64,000 bases of DNA from Alphaproteobacteria bacterium (GCA_017308235.1 JAFKFL010000008.1:186001-250000); one strand, 5' to 3'; counted from the first letter of the stretch, positions 34,674 to 42,977 are shown. Notes: a model not told the origin generated them from the sequence alone. Program-made: numbers and translations.

Positions 34674-35074
34674 AGAAGAGCGAAGCGCAGAACAGCAAGT
34701 CTCCTTCCGAGCTGATAGACGCGAGAATCAAGGAGCTAGGCGACTGGCGAGGCAAGGCGCTCAGCCAGCTCCGTACCTTGGTCAAGGAGGCCGATCCCGA
34801 AGTCGTCGAGGAGTGGAAATGGAGAGGGGTTCCGGTGTGGTCGCACGACGGATTGATCTGCACAGGCGAGACCTACAAGAACGTCGTGAAGATGACCTTC
34901 GCCAAAGGCGCGGCTCTGAAGGATCCCTCGGGCCTCTTCAACGCCAGCCTTGACGGGAACACACGGCGTGCCATCGACCTCCACGAAGGCGAGAAGATCG
35001 ACGAGGAGGCGTTGAAAACTCTCGTTCGCGCCGCCGTCGCCATGAATACGTCGCGAACTGTGGACAGCGCCTAG
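34670..35074 (+). CDS. DUF1801 domain protein (copy 1)
   Basis: 134 residues; 'VVEEWKWRGVPVWSHDGLICTGETYKNVVKMTFAKGAALKDPSGLFNASLDGNTRRAIDLHEGEKIDEEALKTLVRAAV' is the DUF1801 (YdhG/YobT-like) fold, similar to the frataxin-like iron-binding group, with no settled function. ATG overlaps the SRPBCC stop. About two-thirds of the core residues are identical, by hand alignment, to the gene at 39564-40025, so the two are paralogues within 5 kb. Confidence 0.88.
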   Translation: MKKSEAQNSKSPSELIDARIKELGDWRGKALSQLRTLVKEADPEVVEEWKWRGVPVWSHDGLICTGETYKNVVKMTFAKGAALKDPSGLFNASLDGNTRRAIDLHEGEKIDEEALKTLVRAAVAMNTSRTVDSA

Positions 35075-35152
35075 TTCAGGCACACACCGGACCGGAAAGA
35101 CAGGGCATTCATAGATCGGGATCAATGGACGCGGCCGATTGAGGGTTCCAGA

Positions 35153-36253
35153 ATGCGGCCCCGTCGCACCGGAGGAAATCGTTTGATCCGCTGTCTCGCT
35201 GGCGTCGCAAAGTGGTCGGTCATCGTGCTTTGCGGCTTTGTGGCTTCGACCGCACTCGCTCAGGGTATGCTGCCTAACACCAGATATCCCGTGGGCATGA
35301 CGCAGATCGAGTATATCGACCCGTCAGATGGCGGCAGACCTCTCAATTACATGCTGATCTATCCGGCAGCTCCGCAGGCTAGTGCCACTCATTTCAAGAT
35401 ATTCCTGTCCACCAACTTGCATCTGTACAAGGACGCTCCGATCGCATCAGGCGGATTGAAGCGGCCACTCGTCGTGTTCTCGCACGGAGCTGGCGGCAAC
35501 GGGTCAGGCTACGCCTGGTTCGGCGAGTATCTTGCCTCGCACGGATACGTGGTTGCCATGGCCTACCACTATCGCGCCAACACCTTTGATACGAGCGCGC
35601 TCTATGTGCGCAACAGGCTGTGGCAACGGCCGCGCGATATCAGCCTGGACGTCAGCCACCTGCTCGCGGACCCGGTGTGGGGGCCGAACATCGACCCAAA
35701 TCAAATCGGCGTCGCAGGGCATTCGCAAGGCGGCTTCACCTCCCTCTGGATCGGCGGCGCCGAGATCAATCCGGACCTGTTTGTCGCGTATCTACGCAGA
35801 TGGAAGGAGAACCAGGTGGTGCCGGCTTATTTACGTGAGCAAATGAGCATAGACGCGGAACCCGCTCGTGACGTGCGCGACAGTCGAATAAAGGCGGCGT
35901 TTGCGATGGCTCCCGGCGACATTCAGGGATTCGGCATGGACGAAGCCGGGCTCCGGCAGATGGCAATTCCCGCCTACATCATCGTCGGGGCTGCCGACAT
36001 GACAACGCCGCCCAAAGAGAACGCTGAGTTTGCTGCGAAGTACATTCCTCATGCCAAGCTCGAGGTCCTGCCTGGCAAGGTCGGCCACGAGATTTTCACC
36101 AATGAATGCGACCAGGTGGGGCGGGATAACTATCCCGATGGATGCATCGATGCACCGGGCATCGATCGGACCAAGCTGCATCAATATATCGGGGATGCCG
36201 CCTTGAGGTTCTTCGATGCCAATCTGAACGTGCGGCGACAGGCACCGAAATGA
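35153..36253 (+). CDS. exported alpha/beta hydrolase
   Basis: 366 residues with a signal segment (WSVIVLCGFVASTALAQ) and the alpha/beta-hydrolase nucleophile elbow GHSQGG in 'IGVAGHSQGGFTSLW', an oxyanion loop 'VVFSHGAGGNGSGYAWFGEYLASHGYVVAMAYHY', the acid in 'IVGAADMTTPP' and a His near 'LPGKVGHEIF'. It resembles the dienelactone-hydrolase-like / PAF-acetylhydrolase-like secreted group. GAGGG precedes the ATG. Substrate unknown. It stands alone between the ArsR operon and a convergent serine hydrolase. Confidence 0.87.
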   Translation: MRPRRTGGNRLIRCLAGVAKWSVIVLCGFVASTALAQGMLPNTRYPVGMTQIEYIDPSDGGRPLNYMLIYPAAPQASATHFKIFLSTNLHLYKDAPIASGGLKRPLVVFSHGAGGNGSGYAWFGEYLASHGYVVAMAYHYRANTFDTSALYVRNRLWQRPRDISLDVSHLLADPVWGPNIDPNQIGVAGHSQGGFTSLWIGGAEINPDLFVAYLRRWKENQVVPAYLREQMSIDAEPARDVRDSRIKAAFAMAPGDIQGFGMDEAGLRQMAIPAYIIVGAADMTTPPKENAEFAAKYIPHAKLEVLPGKVGHEIFTNECDQVGRDNYPDGCIDAPGIDRTKLHQYIGDAALRFFDANLNVRRQAPK

Positions 36254-36281
36254 TGTGGGGCCGGATGAAGCCGCCGGCGCT

Positions 36282-37508
36282 CTATTTGGCAATCGCGTCG
36301 CGTTTTACGATGTCATAAAGCGCAATCACGGCTTCATTCAACTTGTCGGTGCCGGCGTTAGGTTGTGAATTCGTCTGCACGGAAATCATGATGTTGTCTT
36401 TTGCAAACCAGACGTAAAGCGTCCGGTATCCGAGCGTCACACCCTCGTAGAACCACTGCGCTCCCAACGGACCAAGAACTGCGCGACCGAGACCAAGCGC
36501 GAAGGCTTGCGGATTGGCGGCCGACACGTCCGCAATGGGCTGACCTGTCTTCATGGAAACCATCTGGAGCCACTCGGCTTGCTGCCGAGCCGGCACGACA
36601 CGGCCAGAAAATATTGCCCGCGCCCAGCGATTGACGTCCCGCGCGCTGGAGATCGCCCCTCCCGCGGCCTGAGCCCACGACAAGCTCGCGCCACGCACGT
36701 CCCGGCCGACGATCGGCAGGTTCCAGGACTCCTTGCAATCGGCCGGCTGATAGTCGGCGCAGGCCTTGTTGTCGAAATAGCCGTGTGCAAGTCGTTTGGT
36801 CACGGAAGCGGGGTAGGTGCCGTTCTCGTAGAACGTCGAGTAAAGCCCTACGGGCTCGATCACCAATTCATGGACAAGGTCGCGATATGGCTTGCCCGCG
36901 GCTTTGGCGGCGATCATGCCCGCCAGGATGTAGTTTGTGTTTGAGTAGTGATAGCCCTTGGTGACGGGAAGATCGTTTGAGCCCGTCGGATAGGCGATTT
37001 TGACGAGCTCTTCGGCGGTCAGGTCGCGATTCGGTTCTTGCGCCCAGGTATGCGAGATCGTCGCGGTTTCCGAATAGTTCGGTATGCCGCTCGTCATGTT
37101 GAGCAGTCGCTTGATGCTGACATCCTTCCAGGCAGGATATGCCGGCAACCACTTGCCGACAGTATCTTCCAGGGAAAGCTTGCCCGCGGCTTCCAGCTTG
37201 AGGATGACCGCCGCGGCGAAGGATTTGGACGTACTCCCCATATGGAAGAGCGTGTCCTGATCTACAGGAGGATCATCGGCGGCCTTGCCGGTCTTGCCGG
37301 CAAAGGCTTCGATCGCCGGGCCGGGATCGCCGAAGCTGATATAGGCGGCGATGCCCGTTACCTTCTCGGCCGAAGAACGGTCTCGAAGCCATGCCTCCAG
37401 CGCCGCCTGCACCTTCTCCGTTGCGGTTGGAGCAGCATGCGCGTTCGAGGCACAAAAATCAGCCATGTGCACACAGGCAAGCAACGCCAGGAACCCTGCA
37501 CGAGTCAC
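36282..37508 (-). CDS. exported serine hydrolase (class C beta-lactamase fold)
   Basis: 408 residues from a GTG with a perfect AGGAGG upstream; a longer frame reaches 37541 but lacks such a site. Signal segment 'VTRAGFLALLACVHMADFCASNAHAAP'. Penicillin-binding-like motifs are intact: SxxK in 'GSTSKSFAAAVILKLEAAGKLSLEDTVGKWLP' and YxN in 'GYHYSNTNYILAGMIAAKAAGKPY'. Likely a D-aminopeptidase, esterase or DD-peptidase rather than a resistance enzyme. It follows the TpsB-like gene by 33 nt on the same strand. Confidence 0.9.
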   Translation of the reverse strand: MTRAGFLALLACVHMADFCASNAHAAPTATEKVQAALEAWLRDRSSAEKVTGIAAYISFGDPGPAIEAFAGKTGKAADDPPVDQDTLFHMGSTSKSFAAAVILKLEAAGKLSLEDTVGKWLPAYPAWKDVSIKRLLNMTSGIPNYSETATISHTWAQEPNRDLTAEELVKIAYPTGSNDLPVTKGYHYSNTNYILAGMIAAKAAGKPYRDLVHELVIEPVGLYSTFYENGTYPASVTKRLAHGYFDNKACADYQPADCKESWNLPIVGRDVRGASLSWAQAAGGAISSARDVNRWARAIFSGRVVPARQQAEWLQMVSMKTGQPIADVSAANPQAFALGLGRAVLGPLGAQWFYEGVTLGYRTLYVWFAKDNIMISVQTNSQPNAGTDKLNEAVIALYDIVKRDAIAK

Positions 37509-37541
37509 GGTAGGTCCTCCTCTTTGTCGTGCGCTAAACAT

Positions 37542-39347
37542 CTAGAATGACGCGCCCAGTTTAAAATACACACGAGTGCCTGCTTCGGACAGCACGGCCG
37601 TGTCCTCCCACGGGAAGGCGACAAGGACCTGAGCGCTGAACCGATCGCCGAAAGAGCCGCGCACACCGAAGCCTGCCGACCCGAGCGTTTCTACAATATA
37701 CGGAGCGCTGACGTCGTAGTTCCAGACCGCTCCATAGTCGACGAAGGCGAAATAACCCAGGTTGGTCAACACAGGTCCGCGCAACTTTGTCGTGTGGCTC
37801 AATTCGAACGCAGCCGCGACGCCGCTGTCACCGGCCGCGACCATGCCGTCGAACGCACGACCATAGGGATCGCCACCGAGGTTCATTTGGACAGCCGCTG
37901 GCAACGCCTGCGGCGCATATTGTCCGGTCACTCGAAGGCGCGCGGTCGTGTCGGCAAAGACTTCCCTGGTGAGATCGAGGCTCGAACGGAAAAACTTGTA
38001 GTCGAGGGGAACACCAGGGCGTGCAACCAGCTCATCGAGACTGCCGTTGGCTCCCAAGGCGGCGATGCCTTGACCAAATGTCCCGGTAATAACGGCCGAT
38101 CCACGATCGAACGTCAAATCGTAGCGGAGCGACGTTGAGATCCAGCGGTTGTAGTCGCTGGTTTCCCGCACGAAGTCAGCATCCACGTCGTTGTCCTTGA
38201 AGTTCAGATCGATCCGAGCAAAGAGGTTCTGGCTAATGGTGCGTAGAAAAGGATAGCTCAAATAAATGTTGCCGAAAGTCGAGGCGACACGAATGTTGAA
38301 GGGCTCGAGATCCCCGCCGGGCAGCGACGATATGTATCCAAACCGATAGCCTGCATGGAGGCCATCGACGCCGATGGGAAAATCCTGTGAGCCAGTCACC
38401 AGCACCAGTTCTTTCGGCGTATTCGGTACCGTTACGCCCACAAATTCGGTCGTCTCGAACAGGTGAAAAAGATCGTTCAGGGTTACCGTTGCGGCAAGTT
38501 CGAGTGGCCCGATCCTCCCGCTGCCGAGATTATCGAAATCGACGCTTGCCGAAGCGCGCTTGAAGCTGACGGTCAGCGTCAGGTCGCCGCCGGCAGATGG
38601 CGTATCGGGTTTGACGGCCGTGCCTACGATAGTGAGGCCGGCAAGATCGCTCATCAGAAGGAGGGTGCGTTCGAGCTCCTTGATCTTGATCGGACGCATC
38701 GCAACGACGCGGTTAATATAGGGAGCGAGGCGCTTTTCGATGCCAGGCACATCACTTTTGATGATGACTTGGCGAAAATAAGATTCGTAGAGCGTGATGA
38801 CAATTTGGCCGGAGCGGAAATCCTGCTCCGGTACGACGGCCAGGGAGAAGTAGCCGGCGCTCACATAAGCGGCATCGATCTGCTCGGCGATGCGGTAGAG
38901 GTCGGCGACCGTGATCGTCTTGCCGAGCTTATCCTGCCAGACCTTCGCCAGCTCCGATGTCGGGACGGTGACGGCACCCTGCACCGTCAACGAACGTAGC
39001 GTGAAACTGATCTCGCGCCCTTTCTCGGGCGGGATCTTCGCGCGCAGTTCCGGAACCGTGAAATCGATGGTCCCGGGCTTTGGCGGAGGGGTGAACCGCT
39101 CGATGATCGTTGTTTGATCGGAAAGGATCTGGCGAAGTGGAGACGCCTCACTCTGGGCAAATGCCTGGGGCGCTAGTACGGGCAGCGACCACGCGAGGCA
39201 GGCCAAAACAAATGCGCTTCTGACGCTTGCTCGCTCACCCCAACGCCGCACTATGGCCTGAACCCTCTCTAAAGCGATGCGCGAAGACGGAGTGAGATGC
39301 CCTGCAGCCGACATCGTTTCATCGGCTGGCTTCATTGCAACTCGCAT
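37542..39347 (-). CDS. ShlB/FhaC-type outer-membrane transporter (TpsB)
   Basis: About 600 residues: signal segment 'AFVLACLAWSLPVLAPQAFAQS', POTRA domain 'FTLRSLTVQGAVTVPTSELAKVW' to 'YVSAGYFSLAVVPEQDFRSGQIVITLYE', then an Omp85-type 16-strand barrel ending in KLGASF with the terminal Phe needed by the BAM machine. Such proteins secrete a large TpsA partner across the outer membrane. No TpsA (haemagglutinin-like) gene is in this window, so it is an orphan. The start is uncertain (39347, 39335 or 39314; the open frame itself reaches a TTG at 39443). Confidence 0.88.
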   Translation of the reverse strand: MRVAMKPADETMSAAGHLTPSSRIALERVQAIVRRWGERASVRSAFVLACLAWSLPVLAPQAFAQSEASPLRQILSDQTTIIERFTPPPKPGTIDFTVPELRAKIPPEKGREISFTLRSLTVQGAVTVPTSELAKVWQDKLGKTITVADLYRIAEQIDAAYVSAGYFSLAVVPEQDFRSGQIVITLYESYFRQVIIKSDVPGIEKRLAPYINRVVAMRPIKIKELERTLLLMSDLAGLTIVGTAVKPDTPSAGGDLTLTVSFKRASASVDFDNLGSGRIGPLELAATVTLNDLFHLFETTEFVGVTVPNTPKELVLVTGSQDFPIGVDGLHAGYRFGYISSLPGGDLEPFNIRVASTFGNIYLSYPFLRTISQNLFARIDLNFKDNDVDADFVRETSDYNRWISTSLRYDLTFDRGSAVITGTFGQGIAALGANGSLDELVARPGVPLDYKFFRSSLDLTREVFADTTARLRVTGQYAPQALPAAVQMNLGGDPYGRAFDGMVAAGDSGVAAAFELSHTTKLRGPVLTNLGYFAFVDYGAVWNYDVSAPYIVETLGSAGFGVRGSFGDRFSAQVLVAFPWEDTAVLSEAGTRVYFKLGASF

Positions 39348-39456
39348 GAATGGTCGGCTATTCGTTTCTTGTGCATGCAAATACAGTACTTGCGATGGCC
39401 GGCGCGTCCACACCCGGGTCAAAAAAAATTCAAACGGGATCAAACTGTCACACGCG

Positions 39457-39543
39457 ATGAAGACCTACGGTTTCGGCCCATTTATTTTGGATGTGCAGGA
39501 GCGGACATTAACCTGCGACGATAGGTTGAAATCAGTCACGTAA
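39457..39543 (+). pseudogene. truncated winged-helix (CadC/OmpR-type) regulator, N-terminal remnant
   Basis: MKTYGFGPFILDVQERTLTCDDRLKSVT then a stop. This matches only the first beta-strands of the Trans_reg_C winged helix ('YRFGPFxLDxxxRxLxxDGxPVxLT'), where a full gene would continue with 'PKAFDLL'. The sequence after the stop has no such continuation and the DUF1801 gene starts 20 nt later. It reads as the 5' stump of a regulator gene cut off by insertion or deletion. Divergent from the TpsB-like gene. Confidence 0.65.
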
Positions 39544-39563
39544 ATCCAAAGGAGCGGGCGACC

Positions 39564-40025
39564 TTGTCGGTTCGAAAGCCAACCAGGAGCAGGGGATCGG
39601 CGAAGGCAGTTACGAAAGCCGGTCCGAGCAACCCTGAGCAGGGAGCCGGGAATGCTGCGTCCCGGCTCATTGACCAGCGGATCCTCGACCTCGGAGGATG
39701 GCGCGGAGAGACCTTGGCCCGTATGCGGGCGCTGGTCCTGGAAGCCGATCCCCAGGCGGTCGAGGAGTGGAAGTGGCGGGGCACGCCGGTCTGGTCGCAT
39801 CACGGGATCATCTGCACCGGGGAAACCTATGCAAAGGTGGTGAAGCTTACCTTTGCTCGGGGTGCCAGCCTCCCGGACCCATCGCGTCTCTTCAATTCCA
39901 GCCTGGAAGGCAATACGCGACGGGCGATCGACATCCGCGAAGGGGAGAAGGTTGATGCCCGTGCGTTCAGGGCGCTGGTGAAGGCCGCGGTGACCTTGAA
40001 CGCTGCACCCGCGAAGAAGCGTTAG
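39564..40025 (+). CDS. DUF1801 domain protein (copy 2)
   Basis: 153 residues from a TTG with AAAGGAG upstream. Core 'AVEEWKWRGTPVWSHHGIICTGETYAKVVKLTFARGASLPDPSRLFNSSLEGNTRRAIDIREGEKVDARAFRALVKAAV' closely parallels the gene at 34670-35074, with a different, Lys/Ser-rich N-terminal extension. It lacks the ArsR and SRPBCC partners of copy 1 and follows a broken regulator gene, as expected of a duplicated or separately acquired copy. Confidence 0.87.
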   Translation: MSVRKPTRSRGSAKAVTKAGPSNPEQGAGNAASRLIDQRILDLGGWRGETLARMRALVLEADPQAVEEWKWRGTPVWSHHGIICTGETYAKVVKLTFARGASLPDPSRLFNSSLEGNTRRAIDIREGEKVDARAFRALVKAAVTLNAAPAKKR

Positions 40026-40126
40026 CTCTTCAAGTCCAGCCGCAAGCACGCGCTTCCCAGCGTCGACGTTAGTGCCTACTATCGTCGCTCGTGGTCCTCC
40101 CTGGATATCGACCGGAGAGCGTTTCC

Positions 40127-40942
40127 ATGTCCGATGGCATTAACCCGAACGAAGCTATTCCCGAGGATTCCGGCGGGCGTGCGCGGCTGCTTCAAGTCGT
40201 GCTGCTGCGAGCCTGTGAAGGTCATCGCACGCCGGCCGATGACGCCGTCTACACCGAGTTGCGGCGCGTGATGATGCATGATCCAGCGCTCAAGTCGCTG
40301 CTGCCGGGCTACGTACAGAGGCACCGGGATCTTGGCCATCTGTGGCCTTACCTGAAGGAGTTCGACCCCAAGTGGGAGCCGAGGCGACAGCACGTCCGGA
40401 ACACGCTAACTCCGTTGTTCGATCGGGTTGAAGTGTCGGTGGACGATGTTACCGCGGACGACGATACGACCGATGTCCTGCAGGGCTTTGAGACGGCGTC
40501 CGTCTATGCGTTCTGGCAAAAGGCCCTGGAACGCCGGCATACCGACCCCGAAGGCGCGATTGCCAGTGCGCGCACGCTTCTGGAGACGGTGTGCAAGCAC
40601 ATCCTTGATGGGCGAGGGGTCACCTATTCGGTGATGCCGGATCTGCCAGCGCTCATGAAGATGACGGTCGAGCAGCTTGACGTTGCCCCCAACCAGTATG
40701 CCCAGGCCTCGTTCAAGCGCCTCCTGGTCGATGCGGCGTCGGCGGTCGACGGGCTCCGTGTCCGGCGCAACGGCATCGCTACTGCTTATGGGCACGCTGA
40801 GCTGCGCATAAGGCCCTCGGAGCGGCACGCCCAACTTGCCGTCAACATGGCAGGCGCCGCCGCTATATTCCTGGTCGAGAGCTGGGATGTCCGGGTCGAG
40901 GAGGATTTCCTCGATATGATCGACGACAGCAAGGGCGGTTAA
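40127..40942 (+). CDS. abortive infection family protein (Abi_C domain)
   Basis: 271 residues. The C-terminal half, 'FWQKALERRHTDPEGAIASARTLLETVCKHILDGRGVTYS', 'DLPALMKMTVEQLDV', 'FKRLLVDAASAVDGLRVRRNGIATAYGHAE' and 'RHAQLAVNMAGAAAIFLVESW', fits the Abi_C domain of abortive-infection proteins (helical, HEPN-like). The N-terminal 130 residues are unassigned. ATG 40127 has GGAGAG upstream. Proteins with this domain are found in phage-defence contexts and often act alone; a role here is inferred from the family. Neighbours are orphan genes and hairpin repeats. Confidence 0.8.
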   Translation: MSDGINPNEAIPEDSGGRARLLQVVLLRACEGHRTPADDAVYTELRRVMMHDPALKSLLPGYVQRHRDLGHLWPYLKEFDPKWEPRRQHVRNTLTPLFDRVEVSVDDVTADDDTTDVLQGFETASVYAFWQKALERRHTDPEGAIASARTLLETVCKHILDGRGVTYSVMPDLPALMKMTVEQLDVAPNQYAQASFKRLLVDAASAVDGLRVRRNGIATAYGHAELRIRPSERHAQLAVNMAGAAAIFLVESWDVRVEEDFLDMIDDSKGG

Positions 40943-40962
40943 CGCCCTCCGAGCTCCTCGAA

Positions 40963-41283
40963 TCAGTAGCGCTTGAGCTTGCCTTCGTCCGGTGTTCCCG
41001 CCCGCAGCGCCATCACGATGCGTTCGACCAGGCGATCCAGATCCTCGTCCGAGGGGTCCCAGCCGAGGTCGATGGCATCGTCCCATTCCAGGATCCCGGA
41101 AACGAAGAACCAGAGCCTGGCCGGCTCGTCCTGTCGCGCGTTCTTCAGAATGTCCCGGCCGTGTTCCTCGAAGGTGTTTGCGAGGTTCATGAGGCGCCCT
41201 GCGAAGGGATCGTGAGGGAGAGTCGCTTCCGTCCACCCGGCAGCATTGCCCATGTGATCCGGCCCCTTCGCGTGAATCGTCAT
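40963..41283 (-). CDS. hypothetical protein, 106 aa
   Basis: MTIHAKGPDHMGNAAGWTEATLPHDPFAGRL..., acidic, no signal peptide or membrane segment, no family recognised. A perfect AGGAGG precedes the ATG and the codon use matches real genes nearby, so I think it is expressed. 'RLWFFVSGILEWDDAIDLGWDPSDEDLDRLVERIVMALRAG' suggests a helical fold. It is convergent with the Abi_C gene (20-nt gap). Confidence 0.7.
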   Translation of the reverse strand: MTIHAKGPDHMGNAAGWTEATLPHDPFAGRLMNLANTFEEHGRDILKNARQDEPARLWFFVSGILEWDDAIDLGWDPSDEDLDRLVERIVMALRAGTPDEGKLKRY

Positions 41284-41380
41284 CCCTGGCCTCCTGGTCG
41301 CCTACTCTCCGACTACGAGTGAGACGATGGCCGTTTCCGGGCGTCGCGAAGGTTTGACGAAGGCGAAGCGGCAGCTCCGG

Positions 41381-41421
41381 CGTCAAAGGCCGCCACCGCA
41401 CGGTGTTGGCGGCCTTTGACG
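41381..41421. repeat. hairpin repeat, copy 1 (CAAAGGCCGCCA family)
   Basis: CGTCAAAGGCCGCCA at 41381-41395 pairs perfectly with TGGCGGCCTTTGACG at 41407-41421, and the loop itself holds CACCG-ca-CGGTG. Lies between the 106-aa gene and the 142-aa gene. Related copies at 42017-42054 and 42097-42132. Confidence 0.85.
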
Positions 41422-41571
41422 GTGGTCCAGAAATCTCCGGCGGCACTCAACGTAAGTACCTGTAATATATTGTCTTTATTCCCTAACTGGAATCCGTCCA
41501 TAGTGTATGTTCTTGTATTGTTCTTTTTGATCAATCGGCGTAGGAGTCGCCTCCCGCAACGGAGGACGCCA

Positions 41572-42000
41572 ATGGCCCATGTCGATCTCGCGACCGCCCA
41601 AGTCATCGCCGCTGACGCCTATTCGATAACGGACAACTCTCACGCTCGATCGACGCTTACTAGGGCGAGCCTCCTCTATTTCTTCCGTGCGCTGGAGATC
41701 GCGCCCGCCAGGCCGAGCGGTTTCGGACGGGACGAAGTCGAGCGTGTGGAAGCGGCGTGGGAGGCAATCCACGGCGACTGGATCTCCTGTGGCTACATCG
41801 TCGCGCTACGCAGCGGTCGGCGCGCCTATCTGCAGTACGACTTCGGCGAGCATCTGCGCGAGGATGACAGTGTGGAACTGGTCGAGCAGGTGGATCTCCT
41901 GCCGATAGCCGCTGAGCGCGCTCCACGGCTTCAGGGTGGCGGTATCAAGTGGACCGACGAGGTTCAGCACATCAACGACCATCTGCCAGGGCAGCCATAA
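41572..42000 (+). CDS. hypothetical protein, 142 aa
   Basis: MAHVDLATAQVIAADAYSITDNSHARSTLTRASLLYFFRALEIAP..., soluble, mixed helix/strand, no family recognised. GGAGGA lies 6 nt before the ATG. The 150-bp region before it (41455-41560) is AT-rich compared with the surroundings and probably contains the promoter. It is bracketed by hairpin repeats on both sides. 'WISCGYIVALRSGRRAYLQYDFGEHLREDDSVELVEQVDLLP' could be a small beta-sheet domain. Confidence 0.7.
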   Translation: MAHVDLATAQVIAADAYSITDNSHARSTLTRASLLYFFRALEIAPARPSGFGRDEVERVEAAWEAIHGDWISCGYIVALRSGRRAYLQYDFGEHLREDDSVELVEQVDLLPIAAERAPRLQGGGIKWTDEVQHINDHLPGQP

Positions 42001-42016
42001 AAACCGCCAGCACGTT

Positions 42017-42054
42017 CAAAGGCCGTCAGCATTTCCGAATGTTGGCGGCCTTTG
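42017..42054. repeat. hairpin repeat, copy 2
   Basis: CAAAGGCCG (42017-42025) pairs with CGGCCTTTG (42046-42054); the inner part TCAGCATT/AATGTTGG pairs with two G-U wobbles and one mismatch around a TCCG loop. It follows the 142-aa gene stop by 16 nt and could serve as its transcript end. Confidence 0.8.
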
Positions 42055-42096
42055 GCCGAGTATCGATGGAATGGGCATTTAAAGGCGATTGCTCGC

Positions 42097-42132
42097 CAAA
42101 GACCGCCAAGCTCCGATGGTTGGCGGTCTTTG
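42097..42132. repeat. hairpin repeat, copy 3
   Basis: CAAAGACCGCCAA (42097-42109) pairs perfectly with TTGGCGGTCTTTG (42120-42132). The A/T change relative to copies 1 and 2 is compensated on both arms (GGCC versus GACC/GGTC), which suggests the stem itself is kept. Non-coding region before the SDR gene. Confidence 0.85.
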
Positions 42133-42227
42133 ATGTCCTTTGTGGCCTTTGGGACGCGCTGTCGTGCAGGAGCCGCCGGTGTCGGCTATCGTGGCGACTT
42201 CACGATGAACCGGAGTTGGGGGAGTAC

Positions 42228-42977
42228 ATGGATTTGAAGGGCAAGGTCGCCGTCGTCACGGGCGGCAACGGCGGGTTGGGGCAGCGCATCTGTCACGCGC
42301 TCGCAGCCGAGGGCTGTCATGTCGCCGTCGTTTGCGCCAAAAGCCAGGATCAGGCGGCAGGTGTCGCTCGTGACCTCGAGAAACATCAGGTCACCGCCGC
42401 CGCTTTCGCCTGCGACGTCACCCAGCGCGATCAGGTGCAACGCCTGGTCGACGACGTCGTGAAACGTTTGGGCCGGCTCGACGTCCTAGTGAACGATGCC
42501 GCCTATAACAAGGCGATCCCCTTCACCGATCTCGACGGCCTCACCTACGAGGAGTGGACCAAGATCATCGACATCAACCTCACCGGTCCCATGCTGATGA
42601 CCAAGGCGGTCGCACCGGTCATGAAGCGGCAGGGGAGCGGCCGGATCGTCAATATCTCCTCGGTGGCGGGACTAGGACCGACAGGTTCGTCGATCGCTTA
42701 TGCCGTTTCCAAGGCAGGCTTGATCCATCTAACCAAGTGCATGGCCGTGGCGCTGGCGCCCGAGGTGCTGGTGAATTGCGTGGCGCCTGGCCTGCTCGAG
42801 GGAACGCGCGCCACTGCCAACCTGCGGCCCGAACAGGTCGAGACCGGGCGGCGCCTGTCGCTGCTGGGAAAGGCAGCGGACAAGGATGATGTCGCCGACC
42901 AGGTCGTCACCATGTGCCGCACCAATACGACGACCGGCCAGACCCTGGTGATCGATTCCGGCCGCACATTCCACTGA
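42228..42977 (+). CDS. short-chain dehydrogenase/reductase
   Basis: 249 residues. NAD(P) motif 'VAVVTGGNGGLGQRI' (TGxxxGxG), 'LDVLVNDAAYNKAIPF' (NNAG-like, here NDAA), catalytic Ser in 'RIVNISSVAGLGPTGS' and YxxxK in 'IAYAVSKAGLIHL'. C-terminal 'GQTLVIDSGRTFH' is the usual end. The Asp in place of the second Asn of NNAG is a mild departure. GGGGGAG precedes the ATG. Substrate unknown. Confidence 0.93.
   Translation: MDLKGKVAVVTGGNGGLGQRICHALAAEGCHVAVVCAKSQDQAAGVARDLEKHQVTAAAFACDVTQRDQVQRLVDDVVKRLGRLDVLVNDAAYNKAIPFTDLDGLTYEEWTKIIDINLTGPMLMTKAVAPVMKRQGSGRIVNISSVAGLGPTGSSIAYAVSKAGLIHLTKCMAVALAPEVLVNCVAPGLLEGTRATANLRPEQVETGRRLSLLGKAADKDDVADQVVTMCRTNTTTGQTLVIDSGRTFH

Noticed and set aside
36282-37508. 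Antibiotic-resistance beta-lactamase
   Set aside because: SxxK and YxN motifs are shared by the wide serine hydrolase/DD-peptidase group; nothing specific to class C resistance enzymes and no AmpR-type regulator adjacent.
39277-39456. Longer plus-strand start for the regulator remnant (88 codons from 39277)
   Set aside because: The first 60 codons run antisense through the TpsB signal-peptide region and show no similarity; the winged-helix part begins only at ATG 39457.
41381-42132. CRISPR array or integron attC sites
   Set aside because: Copies are irregularly spaced, palindromic and differ in loop; no cas genes, integrase or uniform spacers.
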